From JAVKDP01 sp040222185 (GTDB taxonomy: Bacteria > Bacteroidota > Rhodothermia > Balneolales > Balneolaceae), in contig JAVKDP010000107.1 in assembly GCA_040222185.1 (NCBI GenBank), positions 16,559-80,558 of the forward strand: DNA of 64,000 nt. The letters run 5' to 3'. The notes under the pieces were generated by a model. It was not told the DNA's origin. It saw nothing but the letters and a program-made list of their open reading frames with translations, and made no database searches. This document shows positions 9,081 to 18,266 of this stretch, piece by piece. Made by a program: the position numbers and the translations under genes. The number at the start of each line of letters is the position of its first letter. Within the stretch, counting starts at the first letter, position 1.

Positions 9081-9707
9081 ATGAGTAACGTTTCAGTTAT
9101 TGATCACCCAATCATTCATAGGTATCTAACTTTCTTAAGAGATAAAAATACTGATACAGCCGTTTTCAGAAGAGCAATGTCTAACATAGGCATTGTTCTG
9201 GCTTATCATGCACTTAAAGATCTGCCTCTTAAAGAGATTACAATTGAAACCCCTATTCAAACTACTAAAGGCTTTGTACCCTCTTCGGATGTTGTGGTTA
9301 TCCCAATTCTAAGAGCTGGATTAAGTCTTGTTGATGGAATCATTGATTTCATGCCAGAAGCAAAAGTGGGCCACGTTGGTGTGTACAGAGATGAAGACAC
9401 ACACAAACCTGTAAACTACTATGATAACCTCCCCACTGGAATTTCAGAGGCTTATAACCTGGTTGTTGACCCTATGTTAGCAACTGGAGGAAGCGGTAGT
9501 CATGCCATAACCTTTCTTAAAGAAAATGGAGCTAAAAATATCACTTTTGTTTGCTTGATTGCAGCACCTGAAGGTATCGATAGACTTCAACAAGATCATC
9601 CGGATGTTCCCATTATTACTGCTGCAATTGATGAAAAGCTAAATGAGAACGCCTACATCGTTCCCGGACTTGGAGACGCTGGAGACCGATATTTTGGCAC
9701 GAAGTAG
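9081..9707 (+). CDS. upp: Uracil phosphoribosyltransferase
   Basis: A 208-residue pyrimidine-salvage enzyme that makes UMP from uracil and PRPP. Conserved blocks are visible in order: VVVIPILRAGLSLVDG (about 71-86), HVGVYRDEDTHKP (98-110), the PRPP-binding loop DPMLATGGSGS (130-140) and the C-terminal uracil-binding segment YIVPGLGDAGDRYFGTK. Length is typical. It begins 5 bp after the symporter stop, and its last codons overlap the likely TTG start of lptC. Confidence 0.97.
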   Translation: MSNVSVIDHPIIHRYLTFLRDKNTDTAVFRRAMSNIGIVLAYHALKDLPLKEITIETPIQTTKGFVPSSDVVVIPILRAGLSLVDGIIDFMPEAKVGHVGVYRDEDTHKPVNYYDNLPTGISEAYNLVVDPMLATGGSGSHAITFLKENGAKNITFVCLIAAPEGIDRLQQDHPDVPIITAAIDEKLNENAYIVPGLGDAGDRYFGTK

Positions 9708-10245
9708 CTTATATATCCTCTCTTTACTCCTTTTTGTTATTACTTCATGCGGAGAGTTATCTGAATATGATTCTCTACAAGTTAAAGAGGCACTTGCTGA
9801 TTCTCTTTTAAATACCACGGAAAGCTGGAATATGAATATGATTCTGGTTGATGAAGGAACTACCTTGCTAAAATTACGCGGCAGCAGGTCTGTAACAATT
9901 AAGGAGAGTACCAGGAATGAAACCCGGATATCCGGCCCTGTTTTTATAGAGATATTTAAAGATACCGGAGAACTTAAAAGTACTGTTGTATGTGACAGTG
10001 CGTTCTACTTGCCTGATGACGCCACTTTTGAGATGTTTGGTAATGTACTTGTGACTACAGAAGACGGGAAAAAATTAAGTTCATCATATCTCAAGTGGGA
10101 GCGTAAAAAAGACATGGTTAGTACTCCTGAATTTGTAACTTTTGTTTCTCCGCCTGATAGCATTGCAGCTAACGGCTTTATCGGAAATACTGAATTAACA
10201 AGTTATATACTTAATGAAGGTGGTGGAACAACAGTAATAGATTGA
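9694..10245 (+). CDS. lptC: LPS export protein LptC (lipoprotein)
   Basis: A protein of about 183 residues with a short hydrophobic signal and a lipobox-like VITSC, so in this lineage a lipoprotein rather than an inner-membrane-anchored protein. The body shows the LptC beta-jellyroll pattern: repeated short strands, SVTIKES, GPVFIEIFKDTGE and LSSSYLKWERKKDMVSTPE. LptC receives lipopolysaccharide from LptBFG and hands it to LptA. I chose the TTG at 9694, with GGAG at 9681-9684 as ribosome-binding site; the in-frame ATG at 9643 would add 17 polar residues before the signal peptide. The gene starts inside the end of upp and overlaps the next gene by 4 bp. Confidence 0.85.
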   Translation: MARSSLYILSLLLFVITSCGELSEYDSLQVKEALADSLLNTTESWNMNMILVDEGTTLLKLRGSRSVTIKESTRNETRISGPVFIEIFKDTGELKSTVVCDSAFYLPDDATFEMFGNVLVTTEDGKKLSSSYLKWERKKDMVSTPEFVTFVSPPDSIAANGFIGNTELTSYILNEGGGTTVID

Positions 10246-11654
10246 TAAAGCCCGGCTGTCATAGAATCAGTTTTATTCTCCTGGTATTAATAGTAATTAG
10301 TACTGCCACCACCTATGCCCAAAATGTGGTGACTATAGAACGATTTAGTTCGGCTAAAGGAGTAACCATTGATGGTGAATCAGTCAGGAAAATCTATAAT
10401 GCACGGCTTTCTATTGGAGATGTTAGTTTAGTTTGCGACAGCGCCTGGCAATTCATCGATAAGAACGAGATGAGGGCATTTGGAAATATTCAAATAGATA
10501 CCCCTACTGAAAACATCTGGACTGACACTCTTTATTACTACACAAACCAGGATTTAAGTCTACTTCGGGGCAGAGTGATTATTTTACAAGACAGCACCAC
10601 GCTCTATGGCAAAAAAGTAGATTATAACTTCTTTACGAAAGTTGCCTATTTCAGAGATGGTATTAGGCTGGAAGACTCCGAGGGAACACTGAAAGCACTT
10701 AAAGGAACCTATTTCCAAAACCAGGACAGCGCTATTTTCAGAATGCAGGTCCAAATAGAAGACTCTGCTCAATATGCTGAAGGCGACAGCTTATTTATAA
10801 ATCGGAAAACCAAACACCTCGAGCTCTTCAGTAATGTTTTCGTTTCAGATAGTGTGAATAATGCTCTTCTGACCGGCGATTACCTGGAAGCTGACTCAAC
10901 AGGGAGACGATATGTTTCCGGAAACGCCTATTTAAGAAAAGTTGAAAGTGACTCTGTAAAGTCGGATTCCACTCATATAAATGCTGACGAAATTCTCTTA
11001 TTGGAGCAGGACTCTACTTCTCTCATAAAGGCATATGGCGATGTCTCTGTTTGGGCCCCAAAGTTTTCCTCTCTTTCGGATACTCTATTCTTCGATTCTC
11101 AAAAAGAGCTTTTTGAACTCATTGATTCTCCAAAAGCATGGCATACTAATATTCAGCTCACAGGGCCTTTTATTTCTGTGCAACTAGATAGTAGTGAAGT
11201 AAAAGAGTTAAAGTCTTTCTCAGGAACCATTGCTGTTCAAGAAGATTCTGTAACCGGGCGCCTGAACCAGCTAAAAGGTGATACTTTGATCGCATCATTC
11301 CAAAATGGAGACATTTCTAAAATAGAACTCTACCCGAATAGTGAAATCCTGTTTCATACCAAAAATGATGCGGGTGAAGCTGATGGAGCTATGGAAAGCT
11401 CATCTCCGGAAACCATCCTGTACTTTGATAAGGGTGAGCTAATCAGAGCTAAAATGGGGCAGAACCAGGGATTATTTTTACCAGAATACACTGATTTGGT
11501 CAACAGAAGGTTGGATGGTTTTATATGGAATCCTGAACTCAGGCCTGAGAAACCTGACTACATTCCTAAGCCCAGATTTCAGCCTATACCTATAGAGTTG
11601 CCTTTTACTTTACCCCGTAGATATCTTGAGTTTATTGAAGATTTAGAAGAATGA
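10242..11654 (+). CDS. OstA-like/LptA-family periplasmic protein
   Basis: A 470-residue exported protein (signal peptide to about TTYAQ) made of repeating OstA/LptA beta-jellyroll units: VSLVCDSAWQFIDKNEMRAFGN, IDTPTENIWTDTLYYYTNQ and DSTTLYGKKVDYNF recur with variations. The OstA_2 family of Bacteroidetes has this form and is thought to take part in moving LPS across the periplasm, either as the LptA bridge or in partnership with LptD. The TTG start at 10242 overlaps the lptC stop by 4 bp, a strong sign of translational coupling and a shared role. The C-terminus (LPRRYLEFIEDLEE) shows no anchor. Confidence 0.85.
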   Translation: MIKPGCHRISFILLVLIVISTATTYAQNVVTIERFSSAKGVTIDGESVRKIYNARLSIGDVSLVCDSAWQFIDKNEMRAFGNIQIDTPTENIWTDTLYYYTNQDLSLLRGRVIILQDSTTLYGKKVDYNFFTKVAYFRDGIRLEDSEGTLKALKGTYFQNQDSAIFRMQVQIEDSAQYAEGDSLFINRKTKHLELFSNVFVSDSVNNALLTGDYLEADSTGRRYVSGNAYLRKVESDSVKSDSTHINADEILLLEQDSTSLIKAYGDVSVWAPKFSSLSDTLFFDSQKELFELIDSPKAWHTNIQLTGPFISVQLDSSEVKELKSFSGTIAVQEDSVTGRLNQLKGDTLIASFQNGDISKIELYPNSEILFHTKNDAGEADGAMESSSPETILYFDKGELIRAKMGQNQGLFLPEYTDLVNRRLDGFIWNPELRPEKPDYIPKPRFQPIPIELPFTLPRRYLEFIEDLEE

Positions 11655-11740
11655 TTCTGAGTTTATATGATATCAGTTTATAAAACTGAGACTTCGACTA
11701 AGTAGGAACTATTTTTCCAGAATTGCGTGATTTCAGGTCT

Positions 11741-13168
11741 TTAAAAAAAGTAACCCTGAACAAAATAGCAGTATACCGAGATCACTATTATACACAGGAT
11801 ATTAAGTAGGACTCCGCTTTTCGCCATCTCTCCCATTTTAATATGTCCACTGGAGTATACAATTGCATTAGGTGGAGTAGATATGGGAATCATGAATGCA
11901 CAACTTGCACCGATAGTTAAAGGGATTGCCAGTTGAAGTTCGTTTAGACCAAAGAATTGTGCTATTACAAAAGAGACAGGAATAAAAACAGCTACCAGGG
12001 CCACATTGCTCATAATCTCAGTTAAGAAGACAGCAAAAGTACATACAACAAGAATAATAATTAAAGGGGCTGCAATAGTATTCTGGCTAATCCATTCTCC
12101 AAGTAGTCCAACTACATTTGTCACCTCCAAACCTTTAGCCACACATATTCCTCCTCCAAAAAGAAGAAGAATGTCCCATGGAAGCCGTTGAGTATCTTTC
12201 CAGACTAATAGCGGTTTCTTCCCTTTTCCAGAAGGCCAAAGAAATAGTGCAATACAAGCTGTAATTGCAATCCCTGTATCTGATACAGCTTCAAGGTTTG
12301 GGATTTTCGTTATCTGGGTTCTGAATATCCATAATAAAGCAGTGCTAACCATTACGATCAAAACACGCTTTTCTCCTACCTTAAATTTGCCAAGCTCTGA
12401 GAGTTCTCCTTTTATCAGACCCCCAATTCCCTCCAATCGTTTTATGTTAACCGGGAATGCAATCCGTGTGTTCACAAAATATACCAGGCAAAAAAGAATT
12501 ACTACCAACGGAAATGCAAAAAGCAGCCAATTTGTAAATGTAATAGGTTCCAGGCCGCTTTCCGAGACAATACCTACTAATACCCCATTTGGAGGTGTCC
12601 CAATAATCGTAGTAATACCTCCGATATTAGCTGCATAGGCTATACCAAGCATTAGAGTAAGTGCAAAGTTCTTTGCCGATTTCTTGTCTTCGAACTTATC
12701 GTTTATAAGTGCTATAACAGACATACCAATTGGTAACATCATCACTGTAGTAGCGGTATTGCTTATCCACATTGAGAGTAATGATGTAGTTAACATCCCT
12801 CCTAGTATAATCCTGGATGGTTTGTCACCAGATATATTCATGATGTTAAGAGCAATCCTGCGATGAAGCTCCCATTTTTCGATGGCCAGGCCTAACACAA
12901 AACCTCCGAAAAAGAGGTATATAACGTAATTGGAATAATTTACTGTTGTTTCACGAAGTGAAAGGATTCCCATTATCGGAAATAGTACAATGGGCAAAAG
13001 AGCAGTAACTCCAATTGGAATAACAGAGGTAATCCACCATGAAAGCATCCAGGCGGTTATTGCTATCATACGTACCTGCTCACTTTCGTACCCCCCTACC
13101 AAAAGGCAAAGTGCAAACACAAGAGGACCCAGAGCAATTTGAAGAGCCCGGTTTTTAAGTAAACCCAT
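11741..13168 (-). CDS. DASS/SLC13 family sodium:anion symporter
   Basis: A 475-residue polytopic membrane protein of the divalent anion:Na+ symporter family (dicarboxylates, or sulfate/phosphate in some members). The first Na+/carboxylate motif SNTATTVMMLPIG (about 135-147) is intact. The second copy reads SNVALVAVFIPV, with Val where many members have Thr. Other family marks are FGGFVLGLAIEKWELHRR, FGGGICVAKGLE and IPISTPPNAIVYSSGHI. The substrate cannot be read from the sequence; dicarboxylate is most likely. The gene is divergent from the gluconokinase/6PGDH fusion. Confidence 0.9.
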   Translation of the reverse strand: MGLLKNRALQIALGPLVFALCLLVGGYESEQVRMIAITAWMLSWWITSVIPIGVTALLPIVLFPIMGILSLRETTVNYSNYVIYLFFGGFVLGLAIEKWELHRRIALNIMNISGDKPSRIILGGMLTTSLLSMWISNTATTVMMLPIGMSVIALINDKFEDKKSAKNFALTLMLGIAYAANIGGITTIIGTPPNGVLVGIVSESGLEPITFTNWLLFAFPLVVILFCLVYFVNTRIAFPVNIKRLEGIGGLIKGELSELGKFKVGEKRVLIVMVSTALLWIFRTQITKIPNLEAVSDTGIAITACIALFLWPSGKGKKPLLVWKDTQRLPWDILLLFGGGICVAKGLEVTNVVGLLGEWISQNTIAAPLIIILVVCTFAVFLTEIMSNVALVAVFIPVSFVIAQFFGLNELQLAIPLTIGASCAFMIPISTPPNAIVYSSGHIKMGEMAKSGVLLNILCIIVISVYCYFVQGYFF

Positions 13169-13325
13169 ACATAAGTTTTAGCAACATCAATTATTACGAA
13201 GATCGAAATTCGTGATTTATGCTTTCATTACCAAAGTGAGTTTCGGCTTTAGAGGTGATTTTCTATTCGTTTCTATATTGTTTGTTAAAGATTTTCACTC
13301 ATTTTTCCTCTATTATCTGGGCGCT

Positions 13326-15218
13326 ATGAATCAACCTGTAATTTATATCATGGGAGTCTCGGGATCAGGTAAAAGTACTATTGCTTCCCTGCTTTCTAAA
13401 GAAACCGGCATTCCCTTTTTCGATGGCGATGACTACCATCCCGAGGAAAATGTTAAGAAGATGAGTAGAGAAATTCCGTTGGATGATGATGACCGAAAAG
13501 GATGGCTGGAAACATTAAATTCACTGGCACAAAAAGAAGTATCGGACAAAGGGGCTATCATAGTTTCTTCTGCCCTAAAAGAATCCTACAGGAAAATACT
13601 TTCGCATAATTTACCTGTTGTTCATTGGGTTTTCCTAAAAGGAGATTTCGATACGATTTCAGGGAGACTTGAGAATAGAACACATAAGTATATGCCTTCA
13701 ACCCTTCTAGAGTCTCAATTCGATACGCTTGAAATTCCTGAATATGGACTCCATATTGATATTGAACTGGAGCCATCAACAATTGTACAAAAAATTAAAC
13801 ACACACTGATGAGTACTTCCGAATTCGGCCTGTATGGCCTTGGGGTAATGGGGAAAAGTTTAAGTCGGAATTTAGCTGGAAAAGGTTTCTCCCTTTCGCT
13901 CTACAACCGTCACGTAGATGGATTAGAGGAAAAAGTAGCAGAAAACTTTGTTTCGGAGTTTCCCGAACTTTCCAGTTCAAAAGGTTTTGATCAGGTTTCA
14001 GCTTTCGTAAGCTCATTACAGCTTCCTCGTAAAATCTTTTTGATGGTACAAGCAGGAAAAGTTACCGACCTGGTGATTGATGAGCTTCTTCCGCATTTGG
14101 ATAAAGGTGACATCATTATTGATGGTGGAAATTCTCACTACAAGGAAACCGAGAAAAGAATTACCAGACTAAGCGAATCCGGAATACATTTTATTGGAAG
14201 TGGCGTATCAGGTGGTGAAGAAGGCGCTTTAAATGGACCGTCTATTATGCCTGGAGGAGATTCCGAAGCTTACACACAGATAAGCCCGTTCCTGGAGGCT
14301 ATTGCTGCTAGAGATTCAGATGGAGATTCCTGTTGTGCTTACGTTGGAAAAGGAGGATCAGGCCATTTTGTAAAGATGATCCATAATGGAATTGAATATG
14401 CTGAGATGCAGCTGTTAGCTGAATTATACCAGTTTATGCGGTTTGCTCAGGGCTATAATCCTGATGAAATCGCGGATATTCTTGAATCCTGGATTGATGG
14501 AGATTTAAGCAGTTATCTACTTGAAATAACCGTTGAAATTCTACGAACCAAAAGTCCGGAAGGCTGGCTGATTGATGAAATCCTGGACAAAGCAGGAAAT
14601 AAAGGTACGGGGAGCTGGTCAACAACAGCTGCTGCAGAACTTGGTGTTCCTTCAACCATGATATCTGCAGCCCTATTTGCAAGATACCTTTCATCTTTTA
14701 AGGAAGAGCGTAGAATTGCCAGCTATATCTACGAACCGAGAGTTCCTGTACCAAACCAGCTCTCTGAGATTGACCTTGCAAACGCTTATCAAACAGCACG
14801 TGTTATTAATCATCACCAGGGAATTCATTTGATAAGTGCAGCTTCCAAAGCATATGGATGGAGACTAAACCTACCTGAATTAGCCCGAATCTGGACGAAC
14901 GGATGTATTATCAGATCAGACCTTATGCAGAGATTAATACCGATACTCCAGGTGACGGATCGGATACTATTTGACGAGAGAGTTCATCCGGCGGTAATTC
15001 GATCTAAACCAAGCCTGGAAAATTTTGCTATAGAATCAATAAAAGCGGGTTTAAACTCACCGTGTTTTACAGCAGCTTTAAACTTCCTGAATGGCTTTAC
15101 CAACAGCCAAAGTAGTGCTAATATAATTCAGGCTCAGCGTGATTATTTCGGAGCTCATACCTATAAAAGAGTAGATGATCCTGATGGAGAATCTCATCAT
15201 ACCGTTTGGAAAAAGTAG
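13326..15218 (+). CDS. Bifunctional gluconokinase / 6-phosphogluconate dehydrogenase fusion
   Basis: One frame encodes two enzymes of consecutive steps. Residues 1-160 are a gluconokinase: Walker A GVSGSGKST (10-18), FDGDDYHPEENVKKMS, a SSALKESYR block and RTHKYMPSTLLESQFDTLE. From M162 on follows a full 6-phosphogluconate dehydrogenase: GLGVMG (171-176) with YNRH for NADP, VSGGEEGALNGPSIMPGG, catalytic K350 in FVKMIHNGIEY, and the substrate-binding tail YFGAHTYKR. Together these convert gluconate to ribulose-5-phosphate. I start at ATG 13326; the upstream codons from 13212 look non-coding (Phe-rich). The in-frame ATG at 13809 could allow separate synthesis of the dehydrogenase. No stop or frameshift lies between the domains. 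Confidence 0.93.
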   Translation: MNQPVIYIMGVSGSGKSTIASLLSKETGIPFFDGDDYHPEENVKKMSREIPLDDDDRKGWLETLNSLAQKEVSDKGAIIVSSALKESYRKILSHNLPVVHWVFLKGDFDTISGRLENRTHKYMPSTLLESQFDTLEIPEYGLHIDIELEPSTIVQKIKHTLMSTSEFGLYGLGVMGKSLSRNLAGKGFSLSLYNRHVDGLEEKVAENFVSEFPELSSSKGFDQVSAFVSSLQLPRKIFLMVQAGKVTDLVIDELLPHLDKGDIIIDGGNSHYKETEKRITRLSESGIHFIGSGVSGGEEGALNGPSIMPGGDSEAYTQISPFLEAIAARDSDGDSCCAYVGKGGSGHFVKMIHNGIEYAEMQLLAELYQFMRFAQGYNPDEIADILESWIDGDLSSYLLEITVEILRTKSPEGWLIDEILDKAGNKGTGSWSTTAAAELGVPSTMISAALFARYLSSFKEERRIASYIYEPRVPVPNQLSEIDLANAYQTARVINHHQGIHLISAASKAYGWRLNLPELARIWTNGCIIRSDLMQRLIPILQVTDRILFDERVHPAVIRSKPSLENFAIESIKAGLNSPCFTAALNFLNGFTNSQSSANIIQAQRDYFGAHTYKRVDDPDGESHHTVWKK

Positions 15219-15219
15219 A

Positions 15220-15849
15220 TCATTCTTTTAATTCAATATCAGCATTGGGGAAAAGTTCTTTTATTTTTGACCAGGGCAACTGGAAGTGATGATAGTCTAA
15301 CGGGTTCGCCCAATTCCCTCCCCAATTAGTGAATCCATGCTTTGCAAAAATCGGGACTATATCTTCAACCATACCTTTTTCATGCAAGTTTCTATTTAGG
15401 TACTTAATTCCTGAACTCGGGTAAATTTTTGCAGTAGCATCTTCTTCCTGAATTCTTACATATGGATTTTGAATAGTATTTACATCGATAGCAGTACCAA
15501 ATGCATGACTTGACCAACGATTCGTTCCCATCACCTTCCTCCCATTAAAGGCAGATGTATTATTAGCCTCCATAGAACGAACATCATCTCCTTCGAACTC
15601 ATCAACCAAAACCATCATGGCTATTGGGAATTGTAACTTGTAGAGTTCTTTAAAAATTGAAATAACCTGGCTTGAGACCTCTTCAAGTACCATCATTTGA
15701 CCAGAATGTATCTCATTATCAAAATTGAAATAATTTAACTCCAGTACTTTGAGCCGAGAATGGTGAACAGGACAGTCTTCATTCCAAATACCATTTTCTA
15801 TCATTCTGGAAACCTGGTGACTACTTAAATCCCGAATATTAAAACCCAT
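15220..15849 (-). CDS. M15 family peptidase (D-Ala-D-Ala carboxypeptidase/VanY-like)
   Basis: A 209-residue metallopeptidase of the M15 (Peptidase_M15_4) type. The zinc motif SSHAFGTAIDVN supplies the conserved His and Asp, and NPLDYHHFQL supplies the C-terminal zinc His. RWSSH, GGNWANPLD and the intervening YPSSGIKY fit endolysin-like or VanY-like peptidases that cut peptidoglycan stem or cross-bridge peptides. No classical signal peptide is visible at MGFNIRDLSSHQ, so export is uncertain. It converges on the fusion enzyme, with stops 1 bp apart. Confidence 0.85.
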   Translation of the reverse strand: MGFNIRDLSSHQVSRMIENGIWNEDCPVHHSRLKVLELNYFNFDNEIHSGQMMVLEEVSSQVISIFKELYKLQFPIAMMVLVDEFEGDDVRSMEANNTSAFNGRKVMGTNRWSSHAFGTAIDVNTIQNPYVRIQEEDATAKIYPSSGIKYLNRNLHEKGMVEDIVPIFAKHGFTNWGGNWANPLDYHHFQLPWSKIKELFPNADIELKE

Positions 15850-15937
15850 TTCAGTAATTGTGTTAAAAGTTTTTTGGAAGATAAAAAAGCTATGAACTTT
15901 TCATAGATTACTTTCCATAAACCCAAAATCGATATCG

Positions 15938-16600
15938 ATGCCAGACGAACAAATGCTTAAAGAAATTGCTGCTCAACTGAGAAAACCTTCTGGCGATTTC
16001 GGACGGGAAGTAGGTGCCAAAATGAATGAAAGTAATCTGGCAATGAATCTTAAAGCAATCAAGAAGCTTGAGATTTTAGAGGATGACCGAGTGCTCGAAA
16101 TTGGAATGGGAAACGGTTTTTTTGTAAAAGAAATTCTCTCTAAGCATACATCTGTAAACTACATTGGGTGCGATTATTCTTCAGATATGGTGAATGAATC
16201 CAGGACGAACAATGCCAGATTCGTAAATGAGAACAGAGCTTCTTTCTATCGGGCAACGGCTGAAAACCTGCCCGTAGATGATCACACTATTGATAAATTA
16301 TTTACAGTAAATACTTTGTATTTCTGGGAGGATAAAACATTAATACTTTCAGAGTTAAAACGGGTTCTTACGAAAGGTGGATTGTTAATTATTGCCATTC
16401 GCCCGGATACATGTATGCATCAATATCCATCTACTCAATATAATTTTGAATATTTTTCAAGTATCCAGGTAGAACATTTACTTATTGAACATGGCTTTGA
16501 AATCTTACTCAATGAAACCTTCGAAGAACCTGAAGTCGAAATTATGGAGAAGAAAATAATCCCGGAATACTGCATCATAAAAGCAACGATTGGAGCCTAA
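15938..16600 (+). CDS. Class I SAM-dependent methyltransferase
   Basis: A 220-residue cytoplasmic methyltransferase with the Rossmann-fold set of motifs: motif I VLEIGMGNGFFVKEIL (about 51-66), the acidic residue in YIGCDYSSDMV (motif II), AENLPVDDHTIDKLFTVNTLYFW (post-I/III) and LKRVLTKGGLLIIAIRP (motif IV/V). It resembles Methyltransf_11 enzymes (UbiE-like). The substrate is not evident and the neighbours give no pathway clue. Confidence 0.87.
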   Translation: MPDEQMLKEIAAQLRKPSGDFGREVGAKMNESNLAMNLKAIKKLEILEDDRVLEIGMGNGFFVKEILSKHTSVNYIGCDYSSDMVNESRTNNARFVNENRASFYRATAENLPVDDHTIDKLFTVNTLYFWEDKTLILSELKRVLTKGGLLIIAIRPDTCMHQYPSTQYNFEYFSSIQVEHLLIEHGFEILLNETFEEPEVEIMEKKIIPEYCIIKATIGA

Positions 16601-16670
16601 TTATCCATTTTGTTTTCCTTGATCAATCTCTTAATCTTTAGCCATTAATTACAATCAAAACGTTCCATTC

Positions 16671-17417
16671 ATGAATCATCGAATTCAATTCCCTTTAGGC
16701 AACTTTTTTGTACTTCTGTTTGCTACAAGCCTGTTCATTTCATGTGCTTCCAAACAAGAAAAGACTGAACCTGTTTCAACTGAAATTGAATGGATTTCAC
16801 TATTTGATGGCCAAACTTTCAACGGATGGAAAGAATACAATTCTGATACCATAAACCCTAAATGGGAAATTGAAGACGGAATGATCATTGTTTCCAGAGA
16901 AGGTGATGATGTAGATAAAAACACTGGTTTCGGAAAATCCATTATGACCGTTGATACCTTTGGTAATTTTGAGCTCGAGTTGGAATATAAAATGAGTAAA
17001 GGCGGCAATAGTGGAATCATGTATCACGTGGTAGAAGATCCTAAGTACAATGAGGATTATGAGACCGCCCCTGAGTACCAGGTGTTAGATGATGAGTTTT
17101 CGGCTACTGAAACAATGCCTATTCGAATGGCAGCTTCCAGCTATGATATGTTTATACCAGGGCCAAAAAAGCTTAATCCTGCCGGGGAATGGAATAAAGT
17201 AAAGATTGTATATGATAACGGCCGGGTTGAACACTGGCTGAACGGCGACAAAGTACTTGAGTTTGTTGAAGGAAGTGAAGAATGGCAAAAAGCTTATGAA
17301 GCGAGCAAGTTCTCCAAATATTTTCCAGATTGGGGAAAATCAACTACCGGGCATATTAGTTTACAGGATCATGGAGATTTTGTAGCGTATCGAAATATTA
17401 GAGTAAGAAGGCTGTAG
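16671..17417 (+). CDS. DUF1080/3-keto-disaccharide hydrolase-domain lipoprotein
   Basis: A 248-residue lipoprotein: the signal peptide ends in LFISC, with Cys near residue 25. The body is one DUF1080 (3-keto-disaccharide hydrolase, concanavalin-like fold) domain: SLFDGQTFNGWKEYN, KWEIEDGMIIV, FELELEYKMSKGGNSGIMYHV, APEYQVLDDE and GHISLQDHGDFVAYRNIRVR. Members act on or bind oxidised sugars in Bacteroidetes and Planctomycetes. No sugar oxidoreductase sits next to it, so the physiological substrate cannot be told from context. Confidence 0.9.
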   Translation: MNHRIQFPLGNFFVLLFATSLFISCASKQEKTEPVSTEIEWISLFDGQTFNGWKEYNSDTINPKWEIEDGMIIVSREGDDVDKNTGFGKSIMTVDTFGNFELELEYKMSKGGNSGIMYHVVEDPKYNEDYETAPEYQVLDDEFSATETMPIRMAASSYDMFIPGPKKLNPAGEWNKVKIVYDNGRVEHWLNGDKVLEFVEGSEEWQKAYEASKFSKYFPDWGKSTTGHISLQDHGDFVAYRNIRVRRL

Positions 17418-17442
17418 ACATTGTTTAGAATCTAAAACTGAT

Positions 17443-17593
17443 CGTCATCGCGAGGAGCCTGGATTTGAGTTTGGGTTTATGAACCTCCTCGACGTGGCGA
17501 TCTCCCCTTCAACTCCCCGAAGCCTGTTCCACGAGATTGCTTCGTCAAGCTAACAGTAGAGCATCACAAAAAACTATTCTCCTCGCAATGACG
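17443..17593. repeat. 151-bp intergenic repeat-like element with terminal inverted repeats
   Basis: The ends CGTCATCGCGAGGAG (17443-17457) and CTCCTCGCAATGACG (17579-17593) are inverted repeats matching at 14 of 15 positions. The interior carries further phrases such as GTGGCGATCTCCCC and GAGATTGCTTCGTC. Together these are the wording of a class of dispersed, non-coding, hairpin-forming repeats widely seen in Bacteroidetes and other genomes. It sits between the convergent DUF1080 and response-regulator genes and is clearly more GC-rich than its surroundings. Only one copy lies in this window, so the repeat status is from recognition. Confidence 0.7.
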
Positions 17594-17605
17594 GGATGAG
17601 TATTC

Positions 17606-18265
17606 TTACTCTATCAAACCAAGTATGAATGCCTTCTTGATGAGCCCAGCGGTGTTCTTCACATCCAGTTTCGCCATTAGGTTCTTGCGATGCGTCTTTA
17701 CCGTATGTTCGCTTAGGAATACCTTTTCAGCAATCTCTTTCATCGTCAACTCATCAGCAATAAGCTGTAATAGCTCAACTTCTCTTTCTGACAATGGCCC
17801 TGAATCCTTTGTCTCTTCTTCATGAGCATCAAGGTTTGTAACCTGGTTTTTATATCCTTCCAGGATCACCTCCATAATCTCCCCACTACAACAAAACTTA
17901 CCATCAGCTACTTTCTTAATAGAGCTCTTCAATTCACCAAAGCCAGTGCTTTTTAATAGATACCCTGAGATTCCGGTTTCCAGTAACTCGCTAATCAATT
18001 CATTACTGAAATATGTACTAAACATAATCACTTTTATTGAAGAATAAAGCTGGAAGACATTCTTAGCCACTTCTACCCCACTTACCTTTCCCATATCGAT
18101 GTCTAAAAGTATAACATCTGGTAAATCACCTTTAGCTAGGTGTTTGAATAAGTCGATACCACTTGTAAAGGTTTCCTCAACTGAGATTTCTTCATCCCTT
18201 GAAAAAAGAGCCTTCACCCCTTGTACAAAAACAGGATGATCATCTAGTAGTATAAGTTTTATCAT
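17606..18265 (-). CDS. NarL/FixJ (LuxR-type) response regulator
   Basis: A 219-residue DNA-binding response regulator. The receiver domain has D8 and D9, the phosphoacceptor D55 in VILLDIDMGK, MFSTY in place of the usual Ser/Thr block, and K104 in YLLKSTG. The C-terminal LuxR-type HTH reads LSEREVELLQLIADELTMKEIA, then LSEHTVKTHRKNLMAKL. It follows the histidine kinase gene with a single base between, so the two form one two-component pair. Confidence 0.93.
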   Translation of the reverse strand: MIKLILLDDHPVFVQGVKALFSRDEEISVEETFTSGIDLFKHLAKGDLPDVILLDIDMGKVSGVEVAKNVFQLYSSIKVIMFSTYFSNELISELLETGISGYLLKSTGFGELKSSIKKVADGKFCCSGEIMEVILEGYKNQVTNLDAHEEETKDSGPLSEREVELLQLIADELTMKEIAEKVFLSEHTVKTHRKNLMAKLDVKNTAGLIKKAFILGLIE

Positions 18266-18266
18266 A

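Noticed and set aside
11673..11689. Hairpin TCAGTTT-ATA-AAACTGA after the OstA-like gene as terminator
   Set aside because: Short AT-rich stem without a T tract; too weak to call.
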